Shown one piece after another: positions 35,167-45,147 of a DNA stretch of 64,000 bases; position 1 is the first letter of the stretch; each line of letters begins with the position of its first letter. The notes under the pieces are model-generated. The model had not been told where the DNA came from. It was given only the letters and a program-made list of their open reading frames with translations, and searched no databases. The DNA is taken from the NCBI RefSeq assembly GCF_002374315.1, contig NZ_NWUX01000002.1, positions 129,150 through 193,149 on the forward strand, written 5' to 3'. The stretch is from Vreelandella nigrificans. GTDB taxonomy: Bacteria; Pseudomonadota; Gammaproteobacteria; Pseudomonadales; Halomonadaceae. A program made the position numbers and the translations under genes.

Positions 35167-36308
35167 ACCACGTCCTCACGTAGGCAGCTCTCTAGCCCTT
35201 CCAGTAAGCGGTCAATATCGCTAGGGGTGTGGCGGGCGCTGAGCGTAATACGAAGCCGCGCCGCTCCTTTGGGCACCGTGGGTGGCCGAATAGCGCCAAC
35301 TTGAATACCCAGTTCAGTGAGCCTTGTCGCCCATGTCATGGTGCGCAGTTCGTTACCCAGCAAGAGTGGCTGAATGGGGGTGTGAGAGTTACCGAGTGGT
35401 AGTCCAAGCGCTTCGGCCTGCTGACGGAAGTAGTTGATATGTTGTTGGAGTCGCAGGCGGTGTTCGGGCTCATGCTGAACGATCGTTAGCGCTGCTAGGG
35501 TCGATGCTGCAATGCTTGGGGGCTGTGCGGTGGTGTACACATAGCTACGAGCAAACTGAGTAATATGCTCAATCAGTGCGGCGTCGCCAGCCACAAAGGC
35601 ACCAGAAGTCCCCAGCGCTTTGCCCAGAGTACCCACCAAAATAGGCACAGTGTCGCTGTTGAATCCTTCCACACAGCCACTACCATTATTGCCCAGAACG
35701 CCCAGGCCATGGGCGTCATCAATCATTAGCCAGGCGTTGTATTGCTGGCTTAATTGGCCAAGGGCGGTAATATCGGCAACGTCACCATCCATGCTAAAAA
35801 CGCCGTCGCTGACCACTAGGTTGTGAGTGGCGGTACTACGCGACAGCAGGCGCTCTAGATCACTGCTATCGCGGTGATGAAAGCGCCTTGAGCGCGCGCC
35901 GCTAAGCGTGGCGCCATCTAGTAGCGAGGCATGGTTCAGACGGTCTTGAAAGATGGCCGTATGTGAGTCGGCCAGTGCCTGTAGAACACCGAGATTGGCC
36001 ATATAGCCAGTCGAAAACAACAGCGCACGTTCGCGGCCGGTCCAACGCGCTAAGGCGTCTTCCAGGGCGTCGTGAATATCTAAATGGCCGCTGACCAGAT
36101 GCGATGCTCCGGCACCTGCTCCAAAGCGGCGAGCGCCCTCTGCCTGGGCTGCCTGTACCCGAGGATCGTGGGCTAGGCCGAGGTAATCGTTACCTGCAAA
36201 GTCTAGCCAACGGCGGGTGTTTACTAAGCGGCACCGCCAGCGCTGCTCGCGAATACGCTGTTCGCGAGCATTGGCTAAACGCTCTTGCCACGCTTTAGAC
36301 ACTGGCAT
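35154..36308 (-). CDS. bioF: 8-amino-7-oxononanoate synthase
   Basis: A 384-residue PLP enzyme condensing pimeloyl-ACP with alanine. The [15 protein letters not shown] start, [27 protein letters not shown] and the PLP lysine in [12 protein letters not shown] are standard. It overlaps bioB by 14 bases and bioH by 13. The length is normal for the family. Confidence 0.95.
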   Translation of the reverse strand: MPVSKAWQERLANAREQRIREQRWRCRLVNTRRWLDFAGNDYLGLAHDPRVQAAQAEGARRFGAGAGASHLVSGHLDIHDALEDALARWTGRERALLFSTGYMANLGVLQALADSHTAIFQDRLNHASLLDGATLSGARSRRFHHRDSSDLERLLSRSTATHNLVVSDGVFSMDGDVADITALGQLSQQYNAWLMIDDAHGLGVLGNNGSGCVEGFNSDTVPILVGTLGKALGTSGAFVAGDAALIEHITQFARSYVYTTAQPPSIAASTLAALTIVQHEPEHRLRLQQHINYFRQQAEALGLPLGNSHTPIQPLLLGNELRTMTWATRLTELGIQVGAIRPPTVPKGAARLRITLSARHTPSDIDRLLEGLESCLREDVVCPA

Positions 36309-37377
36309 CTACCGCTAGCTTGGCAGCGCGCTCGGCGTGTACCTGCTGCTGTGCTTGCTGGGCGAGTCGGGCGGCTTGGGTGTCTTCGCTCTCGCAGGTC
36401 TCGCGCTTTTCTGGATGTAGTCCCAGTTTGGCAAACAGTGCACGGTCTCGATCTGCCTGGGGATTGCCCGTGGTTAGTAGTTTGTCGCCGTAGAAAATTG
36501 AGTTAGCGCCAGCTAAAAACGCTAGAGCTTGGGTTGAGTCACTCATTTGCTCCCGGCCAGCAGAAAGTCGCACGTGGCTCTGTGGCATCATAATGCGGGC
36601 CACCGCAATAGCGCGGATAAACTCAATGGGGTCTAGGTCTTCAACATTTTCCAGCGGTGTGCCGGGTACTTTTACCAACATATTAATCGGAACGGATTCC
36701 GGGTGCGGCGACAGCTTGGCCAGTTGTTGCAACAGTGCGCTACGATCTTTGGCATCTTCACCCATGCCGAGAATACCGCCAGAACACACTTTCATGCCCG
36801 CCTCGCGGACGTTGGCAAGCGTTTCTAATCGGTCGCTGTAGGTACGGGTGGTGATGATTTCACCGTAGTAATCCGGTGAGGTATCCAAGTTATGGTTGTA
36901 GTAATCAAGCCCAGCAGTGGCCAGTCGGCTGGCTTGTTCTCCATCGACCATACCCAGCGTCATGCATGTTTCTAAACCTACCGCTTTCACCTGTCGAACC
37001 ATCTCTTCGACCAGTAACAAGTCCTTATCACGCGGGCTGCGCCAGGCGGCACCCATACAGAAGCGGCTTGCACCAGCCTCCTTGGCAGCTTTGGCTTGAG
37101 CCACGACCTTTTCGATTTCCAACAATTTCTCTTTTTCGAGTTTGGTATTGTAGTGGCCGGACTGAGGGCAGTATTTACAGTCTTCCGGGCAGGCGCCGGT
37201 TTTGATCGATAATAGGGTGGAAACCTGCACTGCGTTAGCATCAAAGTGTGCCCTATGCACCTGCTGGGCCTTAAACAATAGGTCGTTGAAGGGCAGCGCA
37301 AACAGCGCGTTAATCTCTTCCAGCGTCCAGTCGTGACGTGGGGCGGCTGTGCTGGTATTGAAGGCAGTGGCGGTCAC
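36295..37377 (-). CDS. bioB: Biotin synthase
   Basis: A 360-residue radical SAM enzyme that inserts sulfur into dethiobiotin. The 4Fe-4S motif CPEDCKYC is at about residues 63-70, and [16 protein letters not shown] and LSAGREQM are present. It starts at GTG 37377 after AAAGG at 7 bases. It is the first gene of the operon bioB-F-H-C-D-A. A BirA-like operator and a promoter lie directly upstream. Confidence 0.96.
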   Translation of the reverse strand: MTATAFNTSTAAPRHDWTLEEINALFALPFNDLLFKAQQVHRAHFDANAVQVSTLLSIKTGACPEDCKYCPQSGHYNTKLEKEKLLEIEKVVAQAKAAKEAGASRFCMGAAWRSPRDKDLLLVEEMVRQVKAVGLETCMTLGMVDGEQASRLATAGLDYYNHNLDTSPDYYGEIITTRTYSDRLETLANVREAGMKVCSGGILGMGEDAKDRSALLQQLAKLSPHPESVPINMLVKVPGTPLENVEDLDPIEFIRAIAVARIMMPQSHVRLSAGREQMSDSTQALAFLAGANSIFYGDKLLTTGNPQADRDRALFAKLGLHPEKRETCESEDTQAARLAQQAQQQVHAERAAKLAVDASV

Positions 37378-37409
37378 GGGTCAACCTTTTTTCTTTTGAA
37401 AGTTGACGA
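37378..37409 (-). promoter_or_regulatory. Candidate BirA operator of the biotin operon
   Basis: On the minus strand GTCAAC and GTTGAC are separated by 16 bases (37380-37407), directly upstream of the bioB GTG and overlapping its ribosome site. Geometry and half-sites resemble the BirA box (TTGTAAACC-N15-GGTTTACAA), matching about six of nine positions in each half. Confidence 0.5.
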
Positions 37410-37412
37410 GAC

Positions 37413-37440
37413 TTTATCGGCGATGCGCTTTTAGTGTCAA
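37413..37440 (-). promoter_or_regulatory. Promoter of the biotin operon
   Basis: A perfect -35 TTGACA (37440-37435) is followed after 16 bases by GATAAA (37418-37413). The predicted transcript would start inside the BirA-like operator, which suits repression. Confidence 0.5.
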
Positions 37441-37570
37441 CTTTTAAAGATATTTTGGTTTACTGGCCTGGTTGGATAGATTTAGCTGTTAGATTGATCA
37501 GTGCTAGGGATTCGTCATGGTGGGCGGCCTGCTTTATACTCTGCGCCCTTTGCTACTCGTTGGAGCGCGG

Positions 37571-38380
37571 ATGTCTGACGCTACGTCACTGCCTACTAGT
37601 TTGCTGCTTTCTAGTTCGTTGCCTTCTAGCTCGTCGCCCTCTGAAGAAGACTCTTCCTTGGCGGAGTTCGACCCTGCGACCGGACATCCTCGCCCACCTA
37701 GGCGTGAGTTTAAAGCGCGGGGAAGCTTTGTTAAGCGCTGTGAAGGCTGCAACCTGCCTGAGCTTAACTGCCTATGCCCTTATCAGGTGAAAGCGCAAAG
37801 CGATGCCCAGGTTTGGCTCATCACTCATCCTCTTGAGCACTTTAAACCGACCAATACTGGCCGGTTGATTAGTGATGTGTTGGCGAATACCAAGGTCTTT
37901 ACCTGGTATCGAGTCGCGCCTGATGAAGAGCTTGCCGCACTTCTTGAAGACCCGCGTTACGCGCCGTTTGTAATTTTCCCCGATGACCAGCCTGACTACG
38001 CCGAGCGGGTGGTGGATATCAACGCTGTGCTTGCCGTTAAGCAGCAGGCGCGTATCCCAGTGTTTGTGATTTTAGATGGCACGTGGCGCCAAGCAAGGCG
38101 GATGTTCCGCAAGAGCCCTTACTTGGATAAGTTACCTGTTTTGCCACTGCGCACCGAGCGAGAAACCCGCTACCAGCTGCGCAAGCCTGCTTCTAAGGCA
38201 CACCTTTGCACAGCGGAAGTGGCCATTGAGTTGTTGCGTCAAAGCGGCGACAAAGTAGCCGCGAACGTGTTGGATGACTACTTCGACGTGTTTAACGACA
38301 GTTATGCCGCCAGCCGCTACTACCGTAAAATCGATGAGCAAACCCCCTCCATGCAGAGGCTGCTGGATAGGCAGGGTTAG
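37571..38380 (+). CDS. tapT: DTW domain protein, tRNA-uridine aminocarboxypropyltransferase-like (TapT)
   Basis: A 269-residue protein of the DTW family, members of which place the acp3 group on tRNA U47. The cysteine motif CEGCNLPELNCLC is near residues 58-70 and the family motif DGTWRQARRMFRKS near 170; the D-x-T-W signature is intact. The N-terminus (residues 5-40) is serine-rich and low in complexity. The ATG 37571 follows GGAG; a further ATG at 37517 is in frame. It is convergent with the transporter gene, overlapping by four bases. Confidence 0.85.
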   Translation: MSDATSLPTSLLLSSSLPSSSSPSEEDSSLAEFDPATGHPRPPRREFKARGSFVKRCEGCNLPELNCLCPYQVKAQSDAQVWLITHPLEHFKPTNTGRLISDVLANTKVFTWYRVAPDEELAALLEDPRYAPFVIFPDDQPDYAERVVDINAVLAVKQQARIPVFVILDGTWRQARRMFRKSPYLDKLPVLPLRTERETRYQLRKPASKAHLCTAEVAIELLRQSGDKVAANVLDDYFDVFNDSYAASRYYRKIDEQTPSMQRLLDRQG

Positions 38381-39282
38381 CGCTGAACACCTGGTAGCCA
38401 GCGCAGTATAACTTTGCGTACCCAGTACCAGCGGTTGATGAGTAGGGCAGCAAATATCAGGCTACAACCGAGCAGTTGCAAGGGAGCCATGGTTTCGCCA
38501 AACCACCAGGCAGCCAGCAGCGCCGTCCATACCGCCTCAAGCATTAAAATGACCGCTGCATGGCTTGGGGTGGTCATGCCTTGGGCTTTGATCTGCAGGA
38601 AAAAACGCAGCGAGCTAGCCAGCAGTACGCTGGCGATAAACCAGCCCAATATTGAGATATTTAACGCCATTGGCTGATGTTCAAACAGCAGTGATAGGCA
38701 GGTAAGCACGCTACCTACGGACAATAGCTGCAGTGTGGTCAGGGGAAGGGCGGGTATGTTGCGGACCACCCGAGTATTCACATTAATCAACAGGGCAAAA
38801 CACAGTGCTGCGCAAACCATGAACAGCTGGCTGGTCTCGACCCTGAAGCCAGCGTTTAAAGACAACAGGGCAAAGCCAATTAATGCTACCGGCAATGCTA
38901 TCCAGGTGGAGCGCGGTGGGCGATCACCAAATAGCAGCCGTGCGACTACCGGCACTAATAGTATGCCGAGACTGTTGATAAAGGCGCTTTCACCTAGATG
39001 GGAAGAGTGCTGTAGACCCAATACCCAAAAGGCAATGGCAGCACTAAATAGAAACCCTACCCATATACCCCGCCAAATTCGGCGAGCAGGCAAGTGTCGC
39101 AACGTCGGCCAAGCAAAGCCTAACAAGATAAGCCCCGCAAGCAGAAAGCGTGTGCCTATAAACAGCAGTGGCGGCATACCCGCCAACGCTTCTTTAGAAA
39201 AAATCCACCCGCCTGCTGCCAGTATGGTCACCAATAGTAGTAGCGCATCGGCCTGCCACGGCGCTTGTCTTATTGTGCTCAC
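38377..39282 (-). CDS. EamA/DMT family transporter
   Basis: A 301-residue inner-membrane protein with ten predicted helices in two EamA repeats (about residues 12-140 and 155-285). Substrate unknown; many relatives export amino acids or metabolites. It starts at GTG 39282 and overlaps the preceding TraB-family gene by four bases, so the pair is co-translated. Confidence 0.85.
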   Translation of the reverse strand: MSTIRQAPWQADALLLLVTILAAGGWIFSKEALAGMPPLLFIGTRFLLAGLILLGFAWPTLRHLPARRIWRGIWVGFLFSAAIAFWVLGLQHSSHLGESAFINSLGILLVPVVARLLFGDRPPRSTWIALPVALIGFALLSLNAGFRVETSQLFMVCAALCFALLINVNTRVVRNIPALPLTTLQLLSVGSVLTCLSLLFEHQPMALNISILGWFIASVLLASSLRFFLQIKAQGMTTPSHAAVILMLEAVWTALLAAWWFGETMAPLQLLGCSLIFAALLINRWYWVRKVILRWLPGVQR

Positions 39283-40532
39283 GCAGCGCCGCTACCAAAC
39301 AGAGCGCCGGCAATTCTAAACCCTGCGACCCAAGTGCCTACCGCTGAGCCAAGCGTAGCTAGAAGAAATACCAGTAAGGTGCGTGAGACACGGTTTTTCC
39401 ACCAGCCCTTTAACTCCGTAACATCATGGCGCAGAGTAGAGAAGTCGCGGACTTTGGGTTTACGCATAAAAAGCTCTACCCCAGCGGCTACAAAGCCCGC
39501 TCCAATAGTAGGGTTAAGTGAGGTAAGTGGCGCTGCAAAAAAAGTGGCGATGACGGTCACTGGGTGGGCAAGGGCGATAATTGTCGCACCTGCAGAAAGA
39601 ATACCATTGATTAAAAACCACTCGATCACCAACTGCCAGCCAAGCTCGGTATTGCGTGAGAAGCCAATTACGAAGCCTGTAAGTACCAGCAGGGTAATGA
39701 GCCAAGGGGTGGCTTTCCACAGCTTTGAGGGTGGTGGCGTTGCTTCTAAGGCTTCACGCTCAACGCTAGGGCGGTCTGGGAGTGGCGCCTCTAGATGTTC
39801 TACAGTGCCTTTTAAGTGTCCTGCTCCCAGCACCACTAGCACGTTTTTATAACGCCCTGGAGGTGCGTCTTCGGCTAGCCGTAGCGCCATGTAGCGGTCG
39901 CGCTCACGAATAAGTGGGGTATAGAGTGCTTCCGATTCGGCGGCGAACTCGCTGAAGGTCGCTTCAAGCATATCGCCTTCTTTTAGCTTCTCGATATCCT
40001 CTTTTGAAACGTCTTGGCGTGACATGACACTGCCAATCAAACCGGAGAAGAGCGAAAATCGCTGCCACCAGGGCACATTACGGTAAATCCGCTTCAGGGT
40101 AATGCCAACATCCCTATCGACCAGCAGCAGTGGAAGTGCACGGCTCTGGCAGGCTTCCACCGCCGCGCGCATTTCAGCGCCGGGCTGTATGCCTGACTGC
40201 TCGGCAATACGCTGCTGAAAGGCGCCAAGTGCAAGGCTTGCTGCCACCATACCGGCCTTGCCTTGTTTGAATACCTGGAACAGGTCCTGTTCACCCATGG
40301 CGTCAGGGTTATTCATGCTGTAGTGGCGGGCATCGCAAAGCTCGATAGCAACAGCGTCAAAGGTACCGCTATCGATAAGGGTGCGGACATCTTCAGCACT
40401 TTCCGCCGAAACGTGGGCAGTGCCTAGCAGGGTGTAGTGGGTATTACCCACGGTGACGGTTTTTAAGGGACCGCTGGTAGTTGGCAGGGTATTAGCCGCT
40501 GTTGCCAGCGGTGAACTGTTGTCTTGGGTCAT
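39279..40532 (-). CDS. TraB/PrgY family membrane protein
   Basis: A 417-residue TraB-domain protein. The first half carries the domain hallmarks LLGTAHVSAESAEDV (residues 34-48), VAIELCDARHYSM and GAGHLKG near 245. The C-terminal third has three or four transmembrane helices (about residues 285-415). Relatives include enterococcal TraB/PrgY, which limit pheromone signalling, and TIKI-like metalloproteases; the histidine-bearing GTAH and GAGH motifs agree with a metal hydrolase fold. Coupled to a DMT transporter and 53 bases downstream of trkH. The function here is unknown. Confidence 0.8.
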   Translation of the reverse strand: MTQDNSSPLATAANTLPTTSGPLKTVTVGNTHYTLLGTAHVSAESAEDVRTLIDSGTFDAVAIELCDARHYSMNNPDAMGEQDLFQVFKQGKAGMVAASLALGAFQQRIAEQSGIQPGAEMRAAVEACQSRALPLLLVDRDVGITLKRIYRNVPWWQRFSLFSGLIGSVMSRQDVSKEDIEKLKEGDMLEATFSEFAAESEALYTPLIRERDRYMALRLAEDAPPGRYKNVLVVLGAGHLKGTVEHLEAPLPDRPSVEREALEATPPPSKLWKATPWLITLLVLTGFVIGFSRNTELGWQLVIEWFLINGILSAGATIIALAHPVTVIATFFAAPLTSLNPTIGAGFVAAGVELFMRKPKVRDFSTLRHDVTELKGWWKNRVSRTLLVFLLATLGSAVGTWVAGFRIAGALFGSGAA

Positions 40533-40585
40533 GACTATTACTCAATGTATAAAATATGAAAGCACAAATAAAAAGCGGTACTTGG

Positions 40586-42034
40586 TTAACGGCGCCAAAA
40601 GGCGGGAGTGAATAGCACCAGCACTGTGAAAATTTCCAAACGGCCCAGAAGCATGGCCATGACCAGAATCCATTTGGCGAGACTTGGCAAGTCGCCATAG
40701 TGGCTGTTGGCTTCGCCGAGGGCTGGCCCAAGGTTGTTAAGCGCTGAGCCAACGGTGGACCATGCAGTGACTTGGTCAACGCCGGTCGCCATTACCCCCA
40801 CCAGCATTAAAAAGAACAGCATTACATACACCGAAAAGAAGCCCCATACCGCTTGGGCAATGCTATCGGGAACGCTGACTTTGCCGACTTTGACCGCAAT
40901 CACAGCGTTGGGGTGGATCAGGCGCATAATTTCACGCATGCCTTGTTTTAAAATCAAAATAATCCGAATGACTTTCATGCCGCCGCCGGTAGAGCCGGAG
41001 CAGCCGCCCACAAAAGCTGCCACAAACAGTAAAAAGGGCAGGGCCCCAGGCCACATGGAGAAGTCGGCGACGCTAAAGCCTGCGGTAGTCGCCACTGAGA
41101 CGACCTGGAAAGCTCCATGACGTAGACCACGGAGCGTGTCATAAGTGTCTGTTAACCATAAAGAAAGTACAGTTGTCACTGTCAGCGCGAGCAGAAAAAG
41201 CATCAAAAAGCGCGCTTCAGGATCGTGAAAATAGTGCATCAGGCTTTTTTCACGCCAAGCAATAAAGTGCAGGCTGAAGCTGAACGCCGAAATCAGCATG
41301 AATGCAATGCAGATCAGTTCAATCGTGGCGCTATCAAAGTAACCGATGCTGGCGTCATAGGTGGAAAAGCCACCGATGGCGACAGTTGAAAAGCTATGGC
41401 TCAAGGCATCAAACCAATTCATGCCCGCCAACATATAGGCCACCATGCAGGCAAGGGTAAGTGTCGCGTAGATATACCACAGCGCTTTGGCAGTTTCGGT
41501 GATACGCGGCGTGAGTTTGGAGTCCTTCAGCGGCCCTGGAATCTCAGTGCGATAAAGTGCCATACCGCCAACCCCTAAGGTGGGCAAGATGGCGACGGCT
41601 AAAACGACAATCCCCATACCGCCCAGCCACTGTAGCTGTTGACGATAATAGCGCACGGACTCTGGCAGAAAATCGATACCGGTAATCACCGTAGCACCTG
41701 TGGTGGTCAGTCCCGAGAACGACTCAAACACGGCATCGGTGATGCTTAGCGATCCTCCGCCAAACAGCATGAGCGGAAGCGAACCGAACAGTGCTAGTAC
41801 CGTCCAGAACATGGCCGCAATAATAAAACCATCGCGAATCCGCAGCTCTTTATGAGCACTCCTGTTTGGTAGGTAAAGGACAAGACCGGTAGCCACGGTG
41901 ATGGCAATGCCGCTCATGAAGGCGTGCCAAACTCCGTCTCGAAACCATAGCGACATCAGCATCGGTGGCAGCATCGTGAGGCTAAACAGCATCAGAAGCA
42001 GACCTAAAATGCGTAAAATAACCCGCAAACTCAT
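40586..42034 (-). CDS. trkH: Trk potassium uptake protein, membrane subunit
   Basis: A 482-residue potassium translocating subunit. Four pore loops are seen: GLTTTGATVIT, VAIGGFSTYD, VATTAGFSVADF and GSALNNLGPALGE, the first with the permissive filter sequence of TrkH. It lies 32 bases downstream of trkA, and together they form the K+ uptake system, important for osmotic adaptation in halophiles. Confidence 0.93.
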   Translation of the reverse strand: MSLRVILRILGLLLMLFSLTMLPPMLMSLWFRDGVWHAFMSGIAITVATGLVLYLPNRSAHKELRIRDGFIIAAMFWTVLALFGSLPLMLFGGGSLSITDAVFESFSGLTTTGATVITGIDFLPESVRYYRQQLQWLGGMGIVVLAVAILPTLGVGGMALYRTEIPGPLKDSKLTPRITETAKALWYIYATLTLACMVAYMLAGMNWFDALSHSFSTVAIGGFSTYDASIGYFDSATIELICIAFMLISAFSFSLHFIAWREKSLMHYFHDPEARFLMLFLLALTVTTVLSLWLTDTYDTLRGLRHGAFQVVSVATTAGFSVADFSMWPGALPFLLFVAAFVGGCSGSTGGGMKVIRIILILKQGMREIMRLIHPNAVIAVKVGKVSVPDSIAQAVWGFFSVYVMLFFLMLVGVMATGVDQVTAWSTVGSALNNLGPALGEANSHYGDLPSLAKWILVMAMLLGRLEIFTVLVLFTPAFWRR

Positions 42035-42066
42035 AGCAGTAGTTGCCTCATTGCAGTGGCGCTTGC

Positions 42067-43440
42067 CTAGAAGAACGTCAATCCAACTTGGAAAAGGCGC
42101 TCCACGTCGCGGATTCGCCGCTTATCGATCACAAATAGAATGACGTGATCACCGCTCTCCACCATGACGTCATCGTGGGCAATGAGAACCTCTTTGCCGC
42201 GCACAATGGCGCCAATAGTAGTGCCTTCTGGCAGGTCTATTTCGCGTATCGTACGGCCGACCACTTTGGAAGACTGTTTGTCACCGTGGGCAATTGCCTC
42301 AATGGCTTCCGCCGCTCCCCGGCGCAGCGAGTGCACGTTAACAATATCGCCCCGGCGCACGTGGGTAAGTAGACTGCCAATGGTGGCCTGCTGGGGGGAG
42401 ATGGCAATGTCGATTTCGCCGCCCTGCACCAAATCTACGTAGGCAGCATTGTTGATCAGTGTGAGTACCTTTTTTGCCCCCAAACGTTTGGCCAGCAGTG
42501 ACGACATAATATTGACTTCGTCGTCGTTGGTGAGGGCGCAGAAAATATCGCAATCCTCGATATTCTCCTCTTCCAGCAGCCGTTTGCTGGTAGCGCTGCC
42601 GTGGAGTACCACTGTGCGGTCAAGTCGCTCGGACAGCGTGGTGCAGCGTTCCAGGCTGTGCTCGATGATCTTCACCTGATGACTGTGCTCCAGGTGTTCG
42701 GCGAGACGCTCGCCGATATTGCCGCCGCCTGCGATCACGACCCGACGGAAATCTCGCTCGACGCGACGCAGCTCGCTCATGACCGCACGAATGTCGCGCC
42801 GTGCAGCGAGGAAGAATACTTCATCGTCAGCTTCAATTACCGTATCGCCACGGGGGATAATTGGCCGGTTGCGCCGATAAATCGCCGCCACGCGGGTTTC
42901 CACGTTGGGCATATGCTTGGCTAAAAAGGCTAAATCCTGGCCTACCAGTGGGCCTCCGTAGAAGGCTTTTACCGCTACTAACTGCACCAGTCCGCCAGCA
43001 AATTCCAGCACCTGCAGTGCACCGGGGTGCTCTATCAGGCGGCGCACATGGTCGGTAACTACTTGCTCGGGGCTGATCAATACGTCTATGGGTATGGCTT
43101 CGTGGGCAAACAGCCCTTTGCGAGTGAGGTAGGCTGTGGCACGCACCCGGGCTATCTTAGTGGGGGTGCGAAACAGCGTGTGAGCTACCTGACAGGCGAT
43201 CATGTTGATCTCGTCGGTGTTGGTCACCGCGATTAGCATGTCGGCGTCTTCACAGCCTGCCTGACGCAGTACAATAGGGTAAGAGCCTGCGCCGGTGACT
43301 GTTCGAATATCAAGCTTAGTATGAAGCTCGCGCAGTTTGGCGGCGTCGGTATCAACGACGGTAATGTCATTTTCCTCGCGAGCGAGGTGCTCCGCCAGGG
43401 TGCCGCCGACCTGGCCGGCGCCAAGAATGATGATTTTCAT
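42067..43440 (-). CDS. trkA: Trk potassium uptake regulatory subunit
   Basis: A 457-residue cytoplasmic gating protein with two RCK modules: nucleotide-binding [14 protein letters not shown] at residues 7-20 and [17 protein letters not shown] near 233-249, each followed by a TrkA_C domain. I choose ATG 43440, which gives the expected [13 protein letters not shown] start; the frame is open 78 bases further upstream. It precedes trkH by 32 bases. Confidence 0.94.
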   Translation of the reverse strand: MKIIILGAGQVGGTLAEHLAREENDITVVDTDAAKLRELHTKLDIRTVTGAGSYPIVLRQAGCEDADMLIAVTNTDEINMIACQVAHTLFRTPTKIARVRATAYLTRKGLFAHEAIPIDVLISPEQVVTDHVRRLIEHPGALQVLEFAGGLVQLVAVKAFYGGPLVGQDLAFLAKHMPNVETRVAAIYRRNRPIIPRGDTVIEADDEVFFLAARRDIRAVMSELRRVERDFRRVVIAGGGNIGERLAEHLEHSHQVKIIEHSLERCTTLSERLDRTVVLHGSATSKRLLEEENIEDCDIFCALTNDDEVNIMSSLLAKRLGAKKVLTLINNAAYVDLVQGGEIDIAISPQQATIGSLLTHVRRGDIVNVHSLRRGAAEAIEAIAHGDKQSSKVVGRTIREIDLPEGTTIGAIVRGKEVLIAHDDVMVESGDHVILFVIDKRRIRDVERLFQVGLTFF

Positions 43441-43514
43441 TGCTGAGCATCGGTTCCGTTGTAAGCGCCAGCGTGTACTGCCACTGGATAATGTGAGTGA
43501 GTGCGCGCTGCGCT

Positions 43515-43552
43515 GCAATAAAGACGGCGGCCAGTGTAAACCAGCCGCCGTC
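43515..43552 (-). terminator. Terminator of the dodecin gene
   Basis: GACGGCGGC and GCCGCCGTC form a perfect 9-bp inverted repeat (43523-43531 with 43544-43552) followed on the minus strand by TTTATTGC. It separates the dodecin gene from trkA. Confidence 0.75.
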
Positions 43553-43568
43553 GAAAAGCAGGTAGCGC

Positions 43569-43775
43569 TTACTCTAGCGTAAAGCCGACTTTTACGGTTA
43601 CCTGCCAGTGGGCAACGCGACCATCTTCTATATGGCCGCGAGTATCGGTTACTTCCAGCCAGCGCATATGCTTAATAGTCTCAGAGGCTTTGGCGAGCGC
43701 ATTCTGCACGGCTTCCTCAATACCTTTCTCGGAAGAACCGGTGATTTCTACATGCTTATAAGTGTGATGACTCAT
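43569..43775 (-). CDS. Dodecin family flavin-binding protein
   Basis: A 68-residue protein matching dodecin, a small flavin-storing dodecamer. [20 protein letters not shown] at residues 6-25, [20 protein letters not shown] near 36-55 (the conserved Trp stacks on flavin in known dodecins) and [12 protein letters not shown] at the end. It is probably monocistronic, lying between rsmB and trkA with its own terminator. Confidence 0.92.
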   Translation of the reverse strand: MSHHTYKHVEITGSSEKGIEEAVQNALAKASETIKHMRWLEVTDTRGHIEDGRVAHWQVTVKVGFTLE

Positions 43776-43812
43776 GGTGTCTCCATCCTTGACATGAATT
43801 CACTGCTTACCG

Positions 43813-45147
43813 TTAAGCAGTACGCTTCTCTAGTCTGGCATAAAAAAAGCCATCGTGACTTCCCTGGTCTGGAAACAGCTGGCGTCCATGGCCACTTTGC
43901 ATACCCCAGGCAACGTCGTTTGGGGTCGTCACTTTGGCATCCGGTGTGCGAGCAATAAAAGCCTCGATCTGCTCGGCGTTCTCTGCAGGCAGTATGGAAC
44001 AGGTAGCATAGAGTAGCGTGCCACCTGGCCTTAGTAGTGACCAGAGATTGTCCAGCATTTGGCGCTGGAGTTGGGCCAGTTGGCGAATATCTTCTTTACG
44101 GCGCAGTGTTTTAATGTCTGGGTGGCGGCGAATAACCCCAGTGCCCGAGCAGGGGGCGTCGAGTAAAATGGCATCAAACGGTGTGCCGCTCCACCACGCC
44201 TGTTCAGTTGCATCGGCGTGTTGTAGGTCCGCCGTTAGCCCTAGACGGTTTAGTGTATCGTCTACCCGACCTAGACGCTGGTTATCGCTATCAATGGCAG
44301 TTAGGGCAATATCAAACTGCTCTAGCAAGTGGGCTGCTTTACCACCAGGGGCACAGCAGGCATCCAGTACATGAGCTCCTGGGCGAGGGGCGAGGGCCGG
44401 GCCAAGTAGCGCCGCTGAGAGCTGGGCTGCTTCATCCTGGACACTGACATGCCCCTCTTCAAAACCAGGGAGTGCCGCGACATCGCAGGGGGTGTCGAGA
44501 GTGATGCCATCAGGTGCATGCGGGCATAAATAACCACTTAAGCCCTGTTCGGTCAGTTGCGCCAGGTAGGCCTCGCGGTCATTGTGGCGCTGATTGACTC
44601 TGAGCGTCATGGGGCCTGGCTGGTTGTTGGCTTCGGCAATGGCACGCCACTGTTCAGGCCAGGCATCGCGTAGGGCAGCTAGTAGCCATGGGGGGTGCTC
44701 AAGAGCGACGTTTTCGTCACGGTCCACTTCTGCCATAAGCGTCTCGGCTTCCCGCTGCAAGCGGCGAAGGCAACCGTTAAGCACCCGAGTAGCCCATTCT
44801 TTACCTAATAGGCGCGCCGCTCCAGCGGTTTCGCCTACTGCGGCGTGAGCGGGAATACGCATATAAAGTAACTGATAAATACCCACTAGTAGCAGCGCGT
44901 GAACGTCATTGTCACGCTTCTTGAATGGCTGCTTGAGTAGTCTCTTAGCGAGGGCTTCCAGCCGCGGCAGGCGACGGCAAGTGCCGTAGCAAAGCTCTTT
45001 TAACAGGCTGCGGTCGCGGGCGATAACGCTATGTTCATCTAAACCAGCAAGCGACCCTTTATCAGCGAGGATGGGCACCAGCGCACGTGCCGCTGCGGCG
45101 CGCACCTCTTGGCCACTGCCGCCTTTGGCTGTGCGATGTTGGCTCAT
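43813..45147 (-). CDS. rsmB: 16S rRNA (cytosine(967)-C(5))-methyltransferase
   Basis: A 444-residue enzyme with the NusB-like N-terminal domain (residues 10-150), the SAM-binding fold starting VLDACCAPGGKAAHLLEQF near 260, and the catalytic cysteines in LDAPCSGTGV and YATCSIL. It modifies C967 in 16S rRNA. It overlaps fmt by four bases, in the usual def-fmt-rsmB order. Confidence 0.94.
   Translation of the reverse strand: MSQHRTAKGGSGQEVRAAAARALVPILADKGSLAGLDEHSVIARDRSLLKELCYGTCRRLPRLEALAKRLLKQPFKKRDNDVHALLLVGIYQLLYMRIPAHAAVGETAGAARLLGKEWATRVLNGCLRRLQREAETLMAEVDRDENVALEHPPWLLAALRDAWPEQWRAIAEANNQPGPMTLRVNQRHNDREAYLAQLTEQGLSGYLCPHAPDGITLDTPCDVAALPGFEEGHVSVQDEAAQLSAALLGPALAPRPGAHVLDACCAPGGKAAHLLEQFDIALTAIDSDNQRLGRVDDTLNRLGLTADLQHADATEQAWWSGTPFDAILLDAPCSGTGVIRRHPDIKTLRRKEDIRQLAQLQRQMLDNLWSLLRPGGTLLYATCSILPAENAEQIEAFIARTPDAKVTTPNDVAWGMQSGHGRQLFPDQGSHDGFFYARLEKRTA

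Noticed and set aside
37434..37446. A second BirA half-site (GTGTCAACTTTT) pairing with 37399-37407
   Set aside because: The 28-base spacing and outward geometry do not fit a BirA box; the element is better explained as the -35 TTGACA of the bio promoter.
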